Of a DNA stretch of 64,000 nucleotides, positions 9,297 through 17,579 are shown one piece after another. Position numbers and translations under genes: made by a program. The stretch lies in the NCBI GenBank assembly GCA_019638575.1, contig JAHBTN010000020.1:1-64000 (forward strand), in the 5' to 3' direction. How positions within the stretch are numbered: position 1 is the first letter of the stretch; the number at the start of each line of letters is the position of its first letter. The notes beneath the pieces are model-generated. The model ran no database searches, was not told where the DNA came from, and saw only the letters and a list, made by a program, of their open reading frames with translations. Origin of the DNA: Ferruginibacter sp. Its GTDB lineage: Bacteria > Bacteroidota > Bacteroidia > Chitinophagales > Chitinophagaceae.

Positions 9297-9677
9297 ATGG
9301 AAGACTATAAACATTCAGAATTAACTGGTAAGATAATCGGATGTGCGATGAAAGTTCATAGAAAAATTGGCATGGGTTTTCCTGAAATAATTTACCAGCG
9401 CAGTCTTGTAATTGAATTGAAGAAAGCCGGGATTTTTTGTGAAAAGGAAGTAGAGAAAGATATTTTTTATGAAGGAATTAAAGTAGGTTCAAGAAGATTG
9501 GATCTGATAATTGAAAAGTTAGTAATTGTTGAATTGAAAGCTATAACAGAGGTTGAACCAATTTGCCACAATCAAATTCTTAACTATTTAAAAGTATTTA
9601 ATATTGAAGTAGGACTTTTATTAAATTTTGGTAACACAAGTTTGCAGTACAAGCGATTTGTCAATACAAGACGATGA
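9297..9677 (+). CDS. GxxExxY family protein
   Basis: A 126-residue protein with the family's naming motif (GMGFPEIIYQ, residues 26-35). It also has the LTGKIIGCAMKVHRKIG opening, the DLIIEKLVIVELKA strand pair and the closing NYLKVFNIEVGLLLNFG block. The fold resembles PD-(D/E)xK nuclease-like proteins (D..ELK), but no biochemical role is established. Such genes are common as single inserts in Bacteroidota genomes. Here it sits between sucA and ffh in AT-rich DNA with related words (GCAGATT, GATCTGCGAA) on both sides, which hints at a recent insertion. Confidence 0.85.
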   Translation: MEDYKHSELTGKIIGCAMKVHRKIGMGFPEIIYQRSLVIELKKAGIFCEKEVEKDIFYEGIKVGSRRLDLIIEKLVIVELKAITEVEPICHNQILNYLKVFNIEVGLLLNFGNTSLQYKRFVNTRR

Positions 9678-9740
9678 AGTCATCTGATCTGCGAAATCAT
9701 TTTTAATAAGAATTATCTGCGATAAAAATAATCAAGTATT

Positions 9741-11066
9741 ATGTTTAATTCTCTATCAGAAAAATTAGAATCGGCGTTTAAAAATATTAAAGGGCAGGCA
9801 CGTATCAACGACCTTAATATTGCCAATACGGTTAAAGATATTCGCCGTGCATTGGTAGATGCCGATGTGAATTATAAGATAGCCAAAGAATTTACCGATA
9901 AGGTGAAAGAAAAAGCGCTTGGCGAAAAAGTATTACTATCCGTTAATCCCGGCCAGCAAATGGTTAAGATAGTGCAGGACGAACTCACTGAATTGATGGG
10001 TGGCCAAGCCAGCGAATTCAACATAAGCGGTGCGCCTGCCATTATACTTATTGCAGGGTTGCAGGGTAGCGGTAAAACAACTTTTAGTGGCAAACTTGCA
10101 AATTATCTTAAAACAAAAAAAGGTAAATCGCCTTTATTGGTGGCTGCTGATATTTATCGCCCTGCGGCCATTGATCAATTAGAAGTGCTGGGTGCACAGA
10201 TAGATGTGGCAGTGTTTAGCGAAAGAGAAAACAAAGATGCAGTTTCAATTGTACAAAATGCAATTAAAGAAGCAAAGTCAAAAAATAAGAATGTAATCAT
10301 CATTGATACCGCCGGCCGTTTGGCTGTTGATGAAGTGATGATGACCGAAGTTGCCAATATTAAAAAGGCAATCAATCCGCAGGAAATATTATTTGTGGTG
10401 GATAGTATGACAGGACAGGATGCGGTAAACACTGCCGCTGCATTTAATGAGCGATTGGATTTTAGCGGTGTGGTGTTAACCAAGTTAGATGGTGATACAA
10501 GGGGAGGTGCGGCCTTATCAATAAAATACACGGTAAACAAACCCATAAAATTTGCAAGCAGTGGCGAAAAAATGGATACCCTTGATGTATTTTATCCCGA
10601 CAGGATGGCGCAGCGTATCTTGGGCATGGGCGATATTGTAAGCCTGGTAGAAAAAGCGCAGGAACAGTTTGATGAAAAAGAAGCTGCCCGCCTGGAAAAA
10701 AAGATACGCAAAAACCAATTTGATTTTGAAGATTTTAAAACCCAATTGCAGCAAATAAAAAAGATGGGTAATATAAAAGACCTGATGGGCATGATACCCG
10801 GCGTAGGCAAACAGATTAAAGATGTAGATATAAACGACGATTCTTTTAAAGGCATTGAAGCCATGATAAACTCCATGACTCCCGAAGAAAGGCGCAACCC
10901 CGATATTATAAACCCCAACCGTAAAGCAAGAATTGCCAAAGGCGCCGGTAAAGACATTGCCGAACTAAATGCTTTTATTAAACAGTTTGAGCAAATGAAA
11001 GGGATGATGAAAATGATGAACAAGATGCCCAAAGGCATGATGCCGGGCATGATGGGGAAAAGGTGA
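9741..11066 (+). CDS. ffh: Signal recognition particle protein Ffh
   Basis: A 441-residue SRP54 homologue that binds signal peptides of nascent inner-membrane proteins and 4.5S RNA. The N domain (about 1-95) is followed by the GTPase G domain with the P-loop GLQGSGKTTFSGKL, the DTAGR motif and TKLDGDTRGG. The C-terminal M domain is methionine-rich and ends in a run of MMKMMNKM and GMMPGMMG. Length is normal (E. coli Ffh is 453). Confidence 0.97.
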   Translation: MFNSLSEKLESAFKNIKGQARINDLNIANTVKDIRRALVDADVNYKIAKEFTDKVKEKALGEKVLLSVNPGQQMVKIVQDELTELMGGQASEFNISGAPAIILIAGLQGSGKTTFSGKLANYLKTKKGKSPLLVAADIYRPAAIDQLEVLGAQIDVAVFSERENKDAVSIVQNAIKEAKSKNKNVIIIDTAGRLAVDEVMMTEVANIKKAINPQEILFVVDSMTGQDAVNTAAAFNERLDFSGVVLTKLDGDTRGGAALSIKYTVNKPIKFASSGEKMDTLDVFYPDRMAQRILGMGDIVSLVEKAQEQFDEKEAARLEKKIRKNQFDFEDFKTQLQQIKKMGNIKDLMGMIPGVGKQIKDVDINDDSFKGIEAMINSMTPEERRNPDIINPNRKARIAKGAGKDIAELNAFIKQFEQMKGMMKMMNKMPKGMMPGMMGKR

Positions 11067-11151
11067 TTTTTATAAAAACGACTTTTTAAAATAAGCCAAA
11101 TGCTAAAGTAAATCGTAAAACAACGTAGTACTTGTTCCTGGCATTTTTATA

Positions 11152-11183
11152 TTTGGCATTTCTCAACTTCGTGCCTATCTTTG
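11152..11183 (+). promoter_or_regulatory. Promoter for rpsP
   Basis: TTTG at 11152-11155 and TATCTTTG at 11176-11183 are separated by 20 bases and match the Bacteroidota -33/-7 pattern. The -7 box ends 54 bases before the rpsP ATG, allowing a leader of about 48 bases. Confidence 0.75.
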
Positions 11184-11237
11184 TATACCTTTTTTAAGGA
11201 AGAAACCCTATTTAATAACAACCAAAAATTTCTATTT

Positions 11238-11732
11238 ATGGCTGTAAAAATGAGACTGCAAAGGCATGGCTCAAAAAAGAGACCCTTTTATTTCATCGTA
11301 GTTGCAGACGGCAGATCGCCACGTGACGGAAAATTCATCCAAAAACTAGGTACGTACAATCCTTTAACGGTTCCTGCCACCATACAGGTCGATCGTCAAA
11401 AAGCATTGGACTGGCTGCAAAAAGGTGCTCAACCCACCGATACTGTACGCCGCATCCTTTCTTTTAAAGGTGTATTGTACCTAAAACATTTGCTGCGTGG
11501 AGTAAGCTTAGGCTTGTTCGACGAGGCAGGTGCCATGGAAAAATTCACCGCATGGATGGCCGAGCACGATTCTAATGTTGCACGCAGGCAAAGTGCTCAT
11601 AAAAAAGCACGTACCGACAAACGCAACCAACCCGTTGTTAAAAAGGTAGATGCTAAAGTGGAGGCTGCACCTGCTGCAGAAGTTCCTGCTGAAGAAGCGC
11701 CTGCATCCGAAGAAACAAAAACAGAAGAATAA
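11238..11732 (+). CDS. rpsP: 30S ribosomal protein S16
   Basis: A 164-residue S16. The core (about 1-80) has [20 protein letters not shown] and the [20 protein letters not shown] block. A long C-terminal extension follows, ending in an Ala/Glu/Pro-rich acidic tail (after about residue 135), as in other Bacteroidota S16 proteins; E. coli S16 is only 82 residues. I start at the ATG at 11238. An upstream in-frame extension would begin inside the promoter's -7 box and is not credible. The terminator at 11758-11784 closes the unit. Confidence 0.96.
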   Translation: MAVKMRLQRHGSKKRPFYFIVVADGRSPRDGKFIQKLGTYNPLTVPATIQVDRQKALDWLQKGAQPTDTVRRILSFKGVLYLKHLLRGVSLGLFDEAGAMEKFTAWMAEHDSNVARRQSAHKKARTDKRNQPVVKKVDAKVEAAPAAEVPAEEAPASEETKTEE

Positions 11733-11757
11733 TATACCTCTGTTACGTTAAGTCTTT

Positions 11758-11790
11758 AAAGTCCTGGTTTTTTATCAGGACTTTTTTTTA
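11758..11790 (+). terminator. Terminator after rpsP
   Basis: AAAGTCCTG (11758-11766) pairs with CAGGACTTT (11776-11784) around a 9-nt loop and runs into a stretch of T. It lies 26 bases after the rpsP stop. Confidence 0.9.
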
Positions 11791-11823
11791 TGTATCCGGC
11801 AGCAACGCTTAGTGCAGCTGCAT

Positions 11824-11842
11824 TGGCGTCGCACTCTTGTAC
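11824..11842 (-). repeat. Dispersed 19-bp intergenic repeat, copy 2 (inverted)
   Basis: This is the exact reverse complement of 6410-6428. It lies between the rpsP terminator and rimM. Confidence 0.7.
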
Positions 11843-11907
11843 CGCATATCTTTATTCATCGTAACTCAAAATCACATCTACTTTAAAATAAACTAACTTG
11901 CAAGTGC

Positions 11908-12423
11908 ATGAATCAATATTTTAAAATAGGTAAACTTGCGGCAAGCACCGGACTAAAAGGCGAGTTGGTGCTGCAGCATAGCCTGGGTAAAAAAACAACA
12001 CTTAAAGGTGTAGAAGCAATTTTTTTAGAAGAAAAAAAAGACAGCTTCATCCCATACTTCATCCAATCAGCAAAAACAAGAAACGAAAAAGAAACCATCA
12101 TCAAGCTTGAAGGAATAGATATTGTAGAAGCTGCACGTAAACTAACACCCAAAGAGGTTTGGATGGCCGAAGAAGACTTTAAAAAATTGGCCGCTAAATC
12201 ATCACCCATATCCTTGCTTGGTTTTAATATCATCAGCAATGGTCAAATCCTTGGCCAAATACAGGAAGTAATTGAACAGCCACACCAGGTTTTGTGCAGC
12301 ATACTTATAAATGGTAAAGAAGCTTTGATTCCGGTGCATGAAGAAAGCCTTGAAAAAATTGATGCAAAAAACAGGAGCGTTTATGTTGTGCTTCCTGAAG
12401 GGTTATTGGAAATCTATAAATGA
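11908..12423 (+). CDS. rimM: Ribosome maturation factor RimM
   Basis: A 171-residue protein with the RimM N-terminal barrel (YFKIGKLAASTGLKGELVLQ, residues 4-23) and a PRC-barrel C-terminal half (LLGFNIISNGQILGQIQEV, and LIPVHEESLEKID). RimM binds S19 and helps 16S rRNA processing of the 30S head. It follows rpsP, as in many bacteria, although trmD and rplS are not next to it here. Confidence 0.92.
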   Translation: MNQYFKIGKLAASTGLKGELVLQHSLGKKTTLKGVEAIFLEEKKDSFIPYFIQSAKTRNEKETIIKLEGIDIVEAARKLTPKEVWMAEEDFKKLAAKSSPISLLGFNIISNGQILGQIQEVIEQPHQVLCSILINGKEALIPVHEESLEKIDAKNRSVYVVLPEGLLEIYK

Positions 12424-12495
12424 AAGTTAAAAGTCAAAAGTTAAAATTTACCATTTACCATTCAACATTCAACATTCAAAATTTCTGCCTTTCGC
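12424..12495. repeat. Low-complexity word repeat (AAAAGTCAAAAGTTAAAA / CATTCAACATTCAAAA)
   Basis: The rimM-dinB gap is built of short recurring words (GTTAAAAGTC, ACCATTTACC, CATTCAACATT). The same words, often on the other strand, fill several gaps of the nuo operon. It carries no coding potential. Confidence 0.6.
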
Positions 12496-13644
12496 ATGTC
12501 TTCTCAACGCATCATAGCACATTTAGACCTTGATACTTTTTTTGTATCGGTAGAGTTGCTCAATCATCCGGAGTATATTGGTAAACCTTCGTTTGTAGGT
12601 GGGCGAGACAGGGGTGTAGTTACATCGGCAAGTTACGAGGCCCGTGCATTTGGCATCCGCAGCGGAATGCCGTCTCGTAAAGCATTGCAGCTTTGTCCGC
12701 ATGCTATTCTATTGGGTTGGAGCCGCCACGAGTACAGTCGCTACAGCCGTTGGGTAACACAAATAATTGCCGATAAAGCGCCGCTTTTTGAGAAAGCTTC
12801 AATCGATGAATTTTACATTGACCTTACCGGCATGCAAAAATTTTTTAACCCACTTCAATGGACAATTGATTTGCGGCAACAAATTATGGATGAAACAAAA
12901 CTGCCCATCTCGTTCGGGCTTGCATCTAACAAAATGATGGCCAAAATTGCAACTGATGAAGCCAAACCATGCGGTTATTTACATATTCCACCCGGTAAAG
13001 AAAAAGAATTTTTAGCGCCCATGAAAGTGAGCAAGATACCCGGTGTAGGCGATCATACTTACGAAGTGCTGAAAGCAATGGGTATTGTAACCATCAAAGA
13101 CATCAGCGAAAAAACACAGGAAGAGCTGGAAGAAAGGCTTGGCAAATGGGGTACAGACCTTTGGTTTAAAAGCCAGGGCATTCATCATGGCGAAGTATCT
13201 TCTTACCACGAAGCAAAATCAATTTCATCGGAATACACATTTGATGAAAACAAAACCGACAGGGATTTTTTACACAGCGAACTGGTAAGGTTAACCGAAA
13301 AGATTGCATTTGAATTAAGAGAAGACGGTAAAGTAGCCGGCTGTATTGCAGTTAAAATCCGTTATTCAAATTTTGAAACCGTATCCAGGCAAACCACAAT
13401 CTCATACACCTGTGCCGATGATGAAATGATACCCGTTGTAAAAGAACTGTTTGATAAACTATATATTAAAGGAGAACCGGTACGGTTGCTTGGTGTGCGC
13501 CTTAGCGAACTAACTAATGAGGCAATTCAAACAAACCTCTTTAATGATTTGGAACGAAAAACAGGTTTATATAAAGCTATAGATAATGTTAAAAATCGTT
13601 TCGGAAAAAAAATAATCAACAGAGCTTCTTCTTCAAAGCGGTAA
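12496..13644 (+). CDS. dinB: DNA polymerase IV (Y family)
   Basis: A 382-residue translesion polymerase. The catalytic carboxylates are D11 in HLDLDTFFVSVE and D104/E105 in SIDEFYIDLTG. Residues 41-60 carry the YEAR..GI.SGMPS nucleotide-binding block. A helix-hairpin-helix thumb region (ISKIPGVGDHTYEVL) and the little-finger domain complete the normal length. It lacks an obvious C-terminal beta-clamp peptide of the E. coli form, ending in a basic tail (FGKKIINRASSSKR). It bypasses damaged bases during stress. Confidence 0.95.
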   Translation: MSSQRIIAHLDLDTFFVSVELLNHPEYIGKPSFVGGRDRGVVTSASYEARAFGIRSGMPSRKALQLCPHAILLGWSRHEYSRYSRWVTQIIADKAPLFEKASIDEFYIDLTGMQKFFNPLQWTIDLRQQIMDETKLPISFGLASNKMMAKIATDEAKPCGYLHIPPGKEKEFLAPMKVSKIPGVGDHTYEVLKAMGIVTIKDISEKTQEELEERLGKWGTDLWFKSQGIHHGEVSSYHEAKSISSEYTFDENKTDRDFLHSELVRLTEKIAFELREDGKVAGCIAVKIRYSNFETVSRQTTISYTCADDEMIPVVKELFDKLYIKGEPVRLLGVRLSELTNEAIQTNLFNDLERKTGLYKAIDNVKNRFGKKIINRASSSKR

Positions 13645-13683
13645 TTAACTTATTTTCGGGTATTTAATTTCTAAATACATTTT

Positions 13684-14322
13684 ATGAGTTTACGACTTGG
13701 AGACATAGCTCCAAATTTTAAAGCCACAACATCATTGGGCGAAATTGATTTTTATGAATTCCTTGGCAATTCATGGGGAATTTTATTTTCTCATCCTGCA
13801 GACTATACGCCGGTTTGTACTACCGAACTGGGCCGTACTGCAGCATTAAAAGATGAATTTGAAAAACGCAATGTAAAAGTGCTGGCTTTAAGTGTTGATC
13901 CTATTGATAAACATATTGGCTGGATACATGATATAAATGAAACCCAACAATGTAATGTTGATTTTCCAATCATAGCCGATGACGACAGAAAGGTATCTGA
14001 GCTGTATGATTTTATACATCCAAATGCATCGGCTACTGCTACTGTACGGTCGTTGGTAATAATTGGCCCCGATAAGAGTGTAAAATTAATTATTACTTAT
14101 CCTGCATCTACCGGAAGGAATTTTTTTGAAGTTTTAAGAGTGGTGGATTCGTTGCAGCTTACAGCCAATTACAGTGTGGCAACTCCTGCAAACTGGCAGA
14201 AAGGTGATAAAGTAATCATTGTGCCATCAATAAGCACAGAAGATGCTATTAAAAAATTCCCTAAAGGTGTTGAAGTGATAAAACCCTATCTGCGCTATAC
14301 AGCACAGCCAAATGTAGATTGA
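13684..14322 (+). CDS. 1-Cys peroxiredoxin (Prx6 type)
   Basis: A 212-residue thiol peroxidase. The peroxidatic cysteine is C45 in the HPADYTPVCTTELG motif. The C-terminal dimerisation segment (VRSLVIIGPDKSVKL, TGRNFFEVLRVVDSLQLT) and the ending (KPYLRYTAQP) are those of the Prx6/AhpC-1Cys group. It reduces hydrogen peroxide and organic peroxides in the cytoplasm. It is convergent with the RluA-family gene and shares a bidirectional terminator with it. Confidence 0.93.
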   Translation: MSLRLGDIAPNFKATTSLGEIDFYEFLGNSWGILFSHPADYTPVCTTELGRTAALKDEFEKRNVKVLALSVDPIDKHIGWIHDINETQQCNVDFPIIADDDRKVSELYDFIHPNASATATVRSLVIIGPDKSVKLIITYPASTGRNFFEVLRVVDSLQLTANYSVATPANWQKGDKVIIVPSISTEDAIKKFPKGVEVIKPYLRYTAQPNVD

Positions 14323-14331
14323 TATTTTTTA

Positions 14332-14357
14332 AAAGGCAGTTTACAAAACTGCTCTTT
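14332..14357. terminator. Bidirectional terminator between the peroxiredoxin and RluA-family genes
   Basis: GCAGTTT (14336-14342) pairs with AAACTGC (14346-14352) around a 3-nt loop, extended by AAAG/CTTT after a one-base bulge. It lies between two convergent genes and touches the stop codon at 14356. Confidence 0.7.
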
Positions 14358-15075
14358 AAACATTTTTTTGTAATTGTTGCAGTAATGCCCTTATATCTTT
14401 TGGTAATTCTGCTTGCAGGTCAATTACTTTTCCGTTTATGTCTGTAAACTTTAATTGAAACGAATGTAAGGCAAGCCTGTTAAGCATTGGCCGCTCTTCA
14501 TCCTCTTTTTTGCTAAGCTTAAATTTTTTTTTGATGGATGAAAGAAGTACCGGCTTGCCATCGCCATATATTTCATCACAGGCAAGCGGGTGCCCCATGT
14601 TTTTACAATGCACTCTAATTTGGTGAGTGCGGCCGGTATGCAATTGAAATTGCAACAGTGAAAAATATTTATGTTCCTGTATCACTTCATAACCTGTAAC
14701 AGAAGGCTTACCACGCTTTTGTACAATATAAACTCCTTTTTGTAAACTATGTTCGGCAATTGGTGCATCAATAATACCTTTTTTTACAGAAGGAATACCA
14801 AGCACAAGCCCCTGGTAGTATTTTTCAATTTGCCTTCCTTCAAACAGGTTTGACAAGTATTTATGAGCCGCTTCTGTTTTTGCAAAGATGATGAGGCCGC
14901 TTGTATCCTTATCAAGTCGATGCACAGTAAATATGCTTCCATATTTTTCTATTAGCATATCTTTTAAAGATACCTGCGTTTGTTCCCTGTCGGGTATTGA
15001 TAATAACCCGGCCGGTTTATTAATGGCTACAAATTCATTGCATTCATAAACAATATCCAATAAAAGTTTTTTCAA
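14356..15075 (-). CDS. RluA-family pseudouridine synthase
   Basis: A 239-residue enzyme with the RluA catalytic block VHRLDKDTSGL (catalytic Asp D55) and the LHTGRTHQIRVHCKNMGHPLACD segment. It lacks an N-terminal S4 domain, like the small RluA/TruC-type enzymes that modify 23S rRNA or tRNA. The target uridine cannot be told. It lies 3 bases after the RluB-type gene, so two different pseudouridine synthases appear to be made from one transcript. Confidence 0.9.
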   Translation of the reverse strand: MKKLLLDIVYECNEFVAINKPAGLLSIPDREQTQVSLKDMLIEKYGSIFTVHRLDKDTSGLIIFAKTEAAHKYLSNLFEGRQIEKYYQGLVLGIPSVKKGIIDAPIAEHSLQKGVYIVQKRGKPSVTGYEVIQEHKYFSLLQFQLHTGRTHQIRVHCKNMGHPLACDEIYGDGKPVLLSSIKKKFKLSKKEDEERPMLNRLALHSFQLKFTDINGKVIDLQAELPKDIRALLQQLQKNV

Positions 15076-15078
15076 GGC

Positions 15079-16104
15079 TTATTTCTTTTTTGAAGCATTC
15101 ATATATTTCAGCAGGCGAATTTCTTTTTCGCTCAGGTAACGCCACTTGCTTCGTTCTACATTTTTTTTGGTAAGGTTGGCATACATCACACGGTCAAGGC
15201 CTTTTACATCGTAACCCAAATGTTCAAATATGCGGCGTACAATGCGGTTGCGGCCGCTGTGTAGTTCTATGCCTATAATGGATTTGTCTTTGCTATCGGC
15301 ATAAGCCAGGCTGTCGATGAATATTTCACCGTCTTCAAGCGTAAGCCCTTTTAAAATTTTATCGAAGTCATTTTTGGTAAGCGGCTTGTCTAATCTTACT
15401 TCGTAAATCTTTTTTATTTCGTAGCTGGGGTGCGATAGTTTTTGGGTAAGGTCGCCATCATTGGTTAAAAGTAAAACACCAGATGTATTCCTGTCTAACC
15501 GACCAATAGGATATACCCTTTCCGTAGTTGCATTTTTTATCAGTTGCAAAACCGTTTTTCTTCCCTGCGGATCATCGGTAGTGGTGATATAATCTTTAGG
15601 TTTATTTAGTAAGATATACACCAGGTTTTTAGTGACAAACAATTTTTTACCATTTAAAACAACTTCATCTTTTTCTTCAACTTTATAGCCCGGTTCAGTT
15701 ATAATTTTTCCATTCACTTTCACTTTACCGGCATTTATCAGTTCAACCGCCTCTCTTCTTGAACATATACCGCAATGTGCTATGAATTTATTCAAAGGCA
15801 TTTTACCTATTGCCACATTCTTGTTTGTAATTATGGGTGAAGTTGGTTTTTGTTGTACAGCCCTTTTCTTGTCTTTTTGTAAAAATTTAGAATCTTTTGT
15901 AACATTCCTGTTTTTGATAGAACTGGCCGCTTTATCAGCCATACCTGTTTTTTTAGCCTGCCTGGCTTCATACTCTTCTTTCTTTTTCTGTTCAAAAAAA
16001 GCATTGCGCTCTTTGCGGTATTTTTTCTTTTCCTGGCGAAACTCTTCTTTAATTACACTGTTTTTCTTTTTGTTTTGAAATTTTTGAAACGGCGACTGGC
16101 TCAT
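15079..16104 (-). CDS. RluB/RsuA-family pseudouridine synthase with basic N-terminal extension
   Basis: A 341-residue protein. Residues 1-95 are a Lys/Arg/Glu-rich, probably coiled or disordered extension. An S4 RNA-binding domain follows (about 102-150, NKFIAHCGICSRREAVELI), then the RsuA/RluB catalytic domain with GRLDRNTSGVLLLTNDGDL (catalytic Asp D204) and the SGRNRIVRRIFEHLGYDVKGLDRV block. It probably makes pseudouridine 2605 in 23S rRNA (RluB role) or a nearby site. A -7 box lies 40 bases upstream (16145-16152). Confidence 0.9.
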   Translation of the reverse strand: MSQSPFQKFQNKKKNSVIKEEFRQEKKKYRKERNAFFEQKKKEEYEARQAKKTGMADKAASSIKNRNVTKDSKFLQKDKKRAVQQKPTSPIITNKNVAIGKMPLNKFIAHCGICSRREAVELINAGKVKVNGKIITEPGYKVEEKDEVVLNGKKLFVTKNLVYILLNKPKDYITTTDDPQGRKTVLQLIKNATTERVYPIGRLDRNTSGVLLLTNDGDLTQKLSHPSYEIKKIYEVRLDKPLTKNDFDKILKGLTLEDGEIFIDSLAYADSKDKSIIGIELHSGRNRIVRRIFEHLGYDVKGLDRVMYANLTKKNVERSKWRYLSEKEIRLLKYMNASKKK

Positions 16105-16144
16105 GATGGAAGTGTTTTGCTGTTATTACAACAGTAGTGAGTGG

Positions 16145-16152
16145 CAAAGATA
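16145..16152 (-). promoter_or_regulatory. -7 promoter box (TATCTTTG) for the pseudouridine synthase pair
   Basis: CAAAGATA on the plus strand is TATCTTTG on the minus strand. It lies 40 bases before the start of the RluB-type gene. I see nothing else in the 251-base gap 16105-16355. Confidence 0.6.
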
Positions 16153-16355
16153 GGCTAATAATGGGGCTACATGCTAAAACAGTTAAATGTTTTTTTGAAA
16201 TTTTAAAAACAGCCTCTAATAATTTGTATTAAAAAGTAAATAATCTGCTGAACAAATAAATGAAAAAGCAAAGTTTAAAATTTGCATGTAGATTTTTGCT
16301 GATTGGTTAAGAGGTTTTTTATTTTATAACTTAAATAAATTCAAGTCTTGTTTAT

Positions 16356-17399
16356 TTATTTGGTTTTATTGGCAAGTTGCCCGCAGGCGGCATCAATATC
16401 TTTACCACGGCTGCGACGTAACCTTACATTAACCCTATTCTTTGCAAGATGATCTGTAAACAACCGGGTAGTATCTTCATCTGATTTCGAATATGGGATG
16501 CCCAAAACAGGATTAAACTCAATTACATTTATCAGGTGAGTAGGTATTTTACGATATATTTTTATTAACTCATCAGCATCTTCAATGCTGTCATTCACGC
16601 CTTGCAAAAGCACATACTCCAGTGTGATATCATTTTTTGTTTGCTCATAAAAATAGTTGAGTGCATCAACCAACGCAGCAATATTGTTGCTTTCATTAAT
16701 AGCCATGATAGTATTTCGCTTTTCATCATTGGCAGCATGTAATGACAGGGCCAGGTTAAACCTTACTTTATCATCTCCCAATTGCCGTATCATTTTTGCA
16801 ACGCCTGCTGTGGAAACGGTAATTCTTTTTGGGCTCATTGCCATACTGTCGCTGGCGGTAATTCTTTCTATTGATTTTAAAACATTGGTATAATTTAAGA
16901 GAGGCTCGCCCATGCCCATATAAACAATATTGGTAAGGCCGGCACCATACATTTTAAGGCTCTGCTCATTTAAAATAGCTACCTGGTCGTAAATTTCATC
17001 AAAGTGCAGGTTGCGTTTGCGGTCCATTAAGCCGGTGGCGCAAAATTTACAGGCAAGGCTGCAACCAATCTGCGATGATACACAGGCCGTATTTCTTTTT
17101 TCAGTTGGAATAATCACACCTTCCATCAAATGTCCGTCATAAGTTTTAAATCTCGATTTTAAAGTACCATCACTGCTGTGTTGTGTGGTATCGATGGTCA
17201 TGGTATTGAATTCAAAATCTTCAGCCAGTTTTTTACGCAGGTCAAGCGATAAGTTGCTCATGTCATCAAAACTGCGGGCATTTTTTTTCCAAAGCCATTC
17301 ATAAGTTTGTATGGCACGAAATTTTTTATCACCTATCAATTCAAAATACTCCTTCAACTCTGCAAGGCTAAGGCTACGAATGTTTTTTACTGCTGACAT
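16356..17399 (-). CDS. rlmN: Dual-specificity 23S rRNA / tRNA A2 methyltransferase RlmN
   Basis: A 347-residue radical-SAM enzyme that methylates C2 of A2503 in 23S rRNA and A37 in tRNAs. The 4Fe-4S cysteines are C113, C117 and C120 (GCSLACKFCATGL). The C-terminal catalytic cysteine is C339 (DIDAACGQL). The GMGEPLLNY block and LSLHAANDEKR segment are also present. Length is normal. A -7 box stops only 4 bases before the ATG, so the mRNA may be leaderless. Confidence 0.96.
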   Translation of the reverse strand: MSAVKNIRSLSLAELKEYFELIGDKKFRAIQTYEWLWKKNARSFDDMSNLSLDLRKKLAEDFEFNTMTIDTTQHSSDGTLKSRFKTYDGHLMEGVIIPTEKRNTACVSSQIGCSLACKFCATGLMDRKRNLHFDEIYDQVAILNEQSLKMYGAGLTNIVYMGMGEPLLNYTNVLKSIERITASDSMAMSPKRITVSTAGVAKMIRQLGDDKVRFNLALSLHAANDEKRNTIMAINESNNIAALVDALNYFYEQTKNDITLEYVLLQGVNDSIEDADELIKIYRKIPTHLINVIEFNPVLGIPYSKSDEDTTRLFTDHLAKNRVNVRLRRSRGKDIDAACGQLANKTK

Positions 17400-17403
17400 G
17401 CTG

Positions 17404-17411
17404 CAAAGGTA
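17404..17411 (-). promoter_or_regulatory. -7 promoter box directly before rlmN (TACCTTTG)
   Basis: CAAAGGTA reads TACCTTTG on the minus strand. Only four bases separate it from the ATG at 17399, so transcription should start at or next to the start codon. Confidence 0.65.
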
Positions 17412-17579
17412 CTGCCGGTGGATGTATTAAAAGAAATATTCTAAAAAACTTTTCCTATTTCAATTTTACAACCTAAAATTGGTTCTTAAAATCAACCATT
17501 TAAAAAATAAAATTTAAAACTACCATACAAAAACAGGAAAGTAGGGATTTTTGGCTGGAAAATTGCGGCATAAAAAGAA

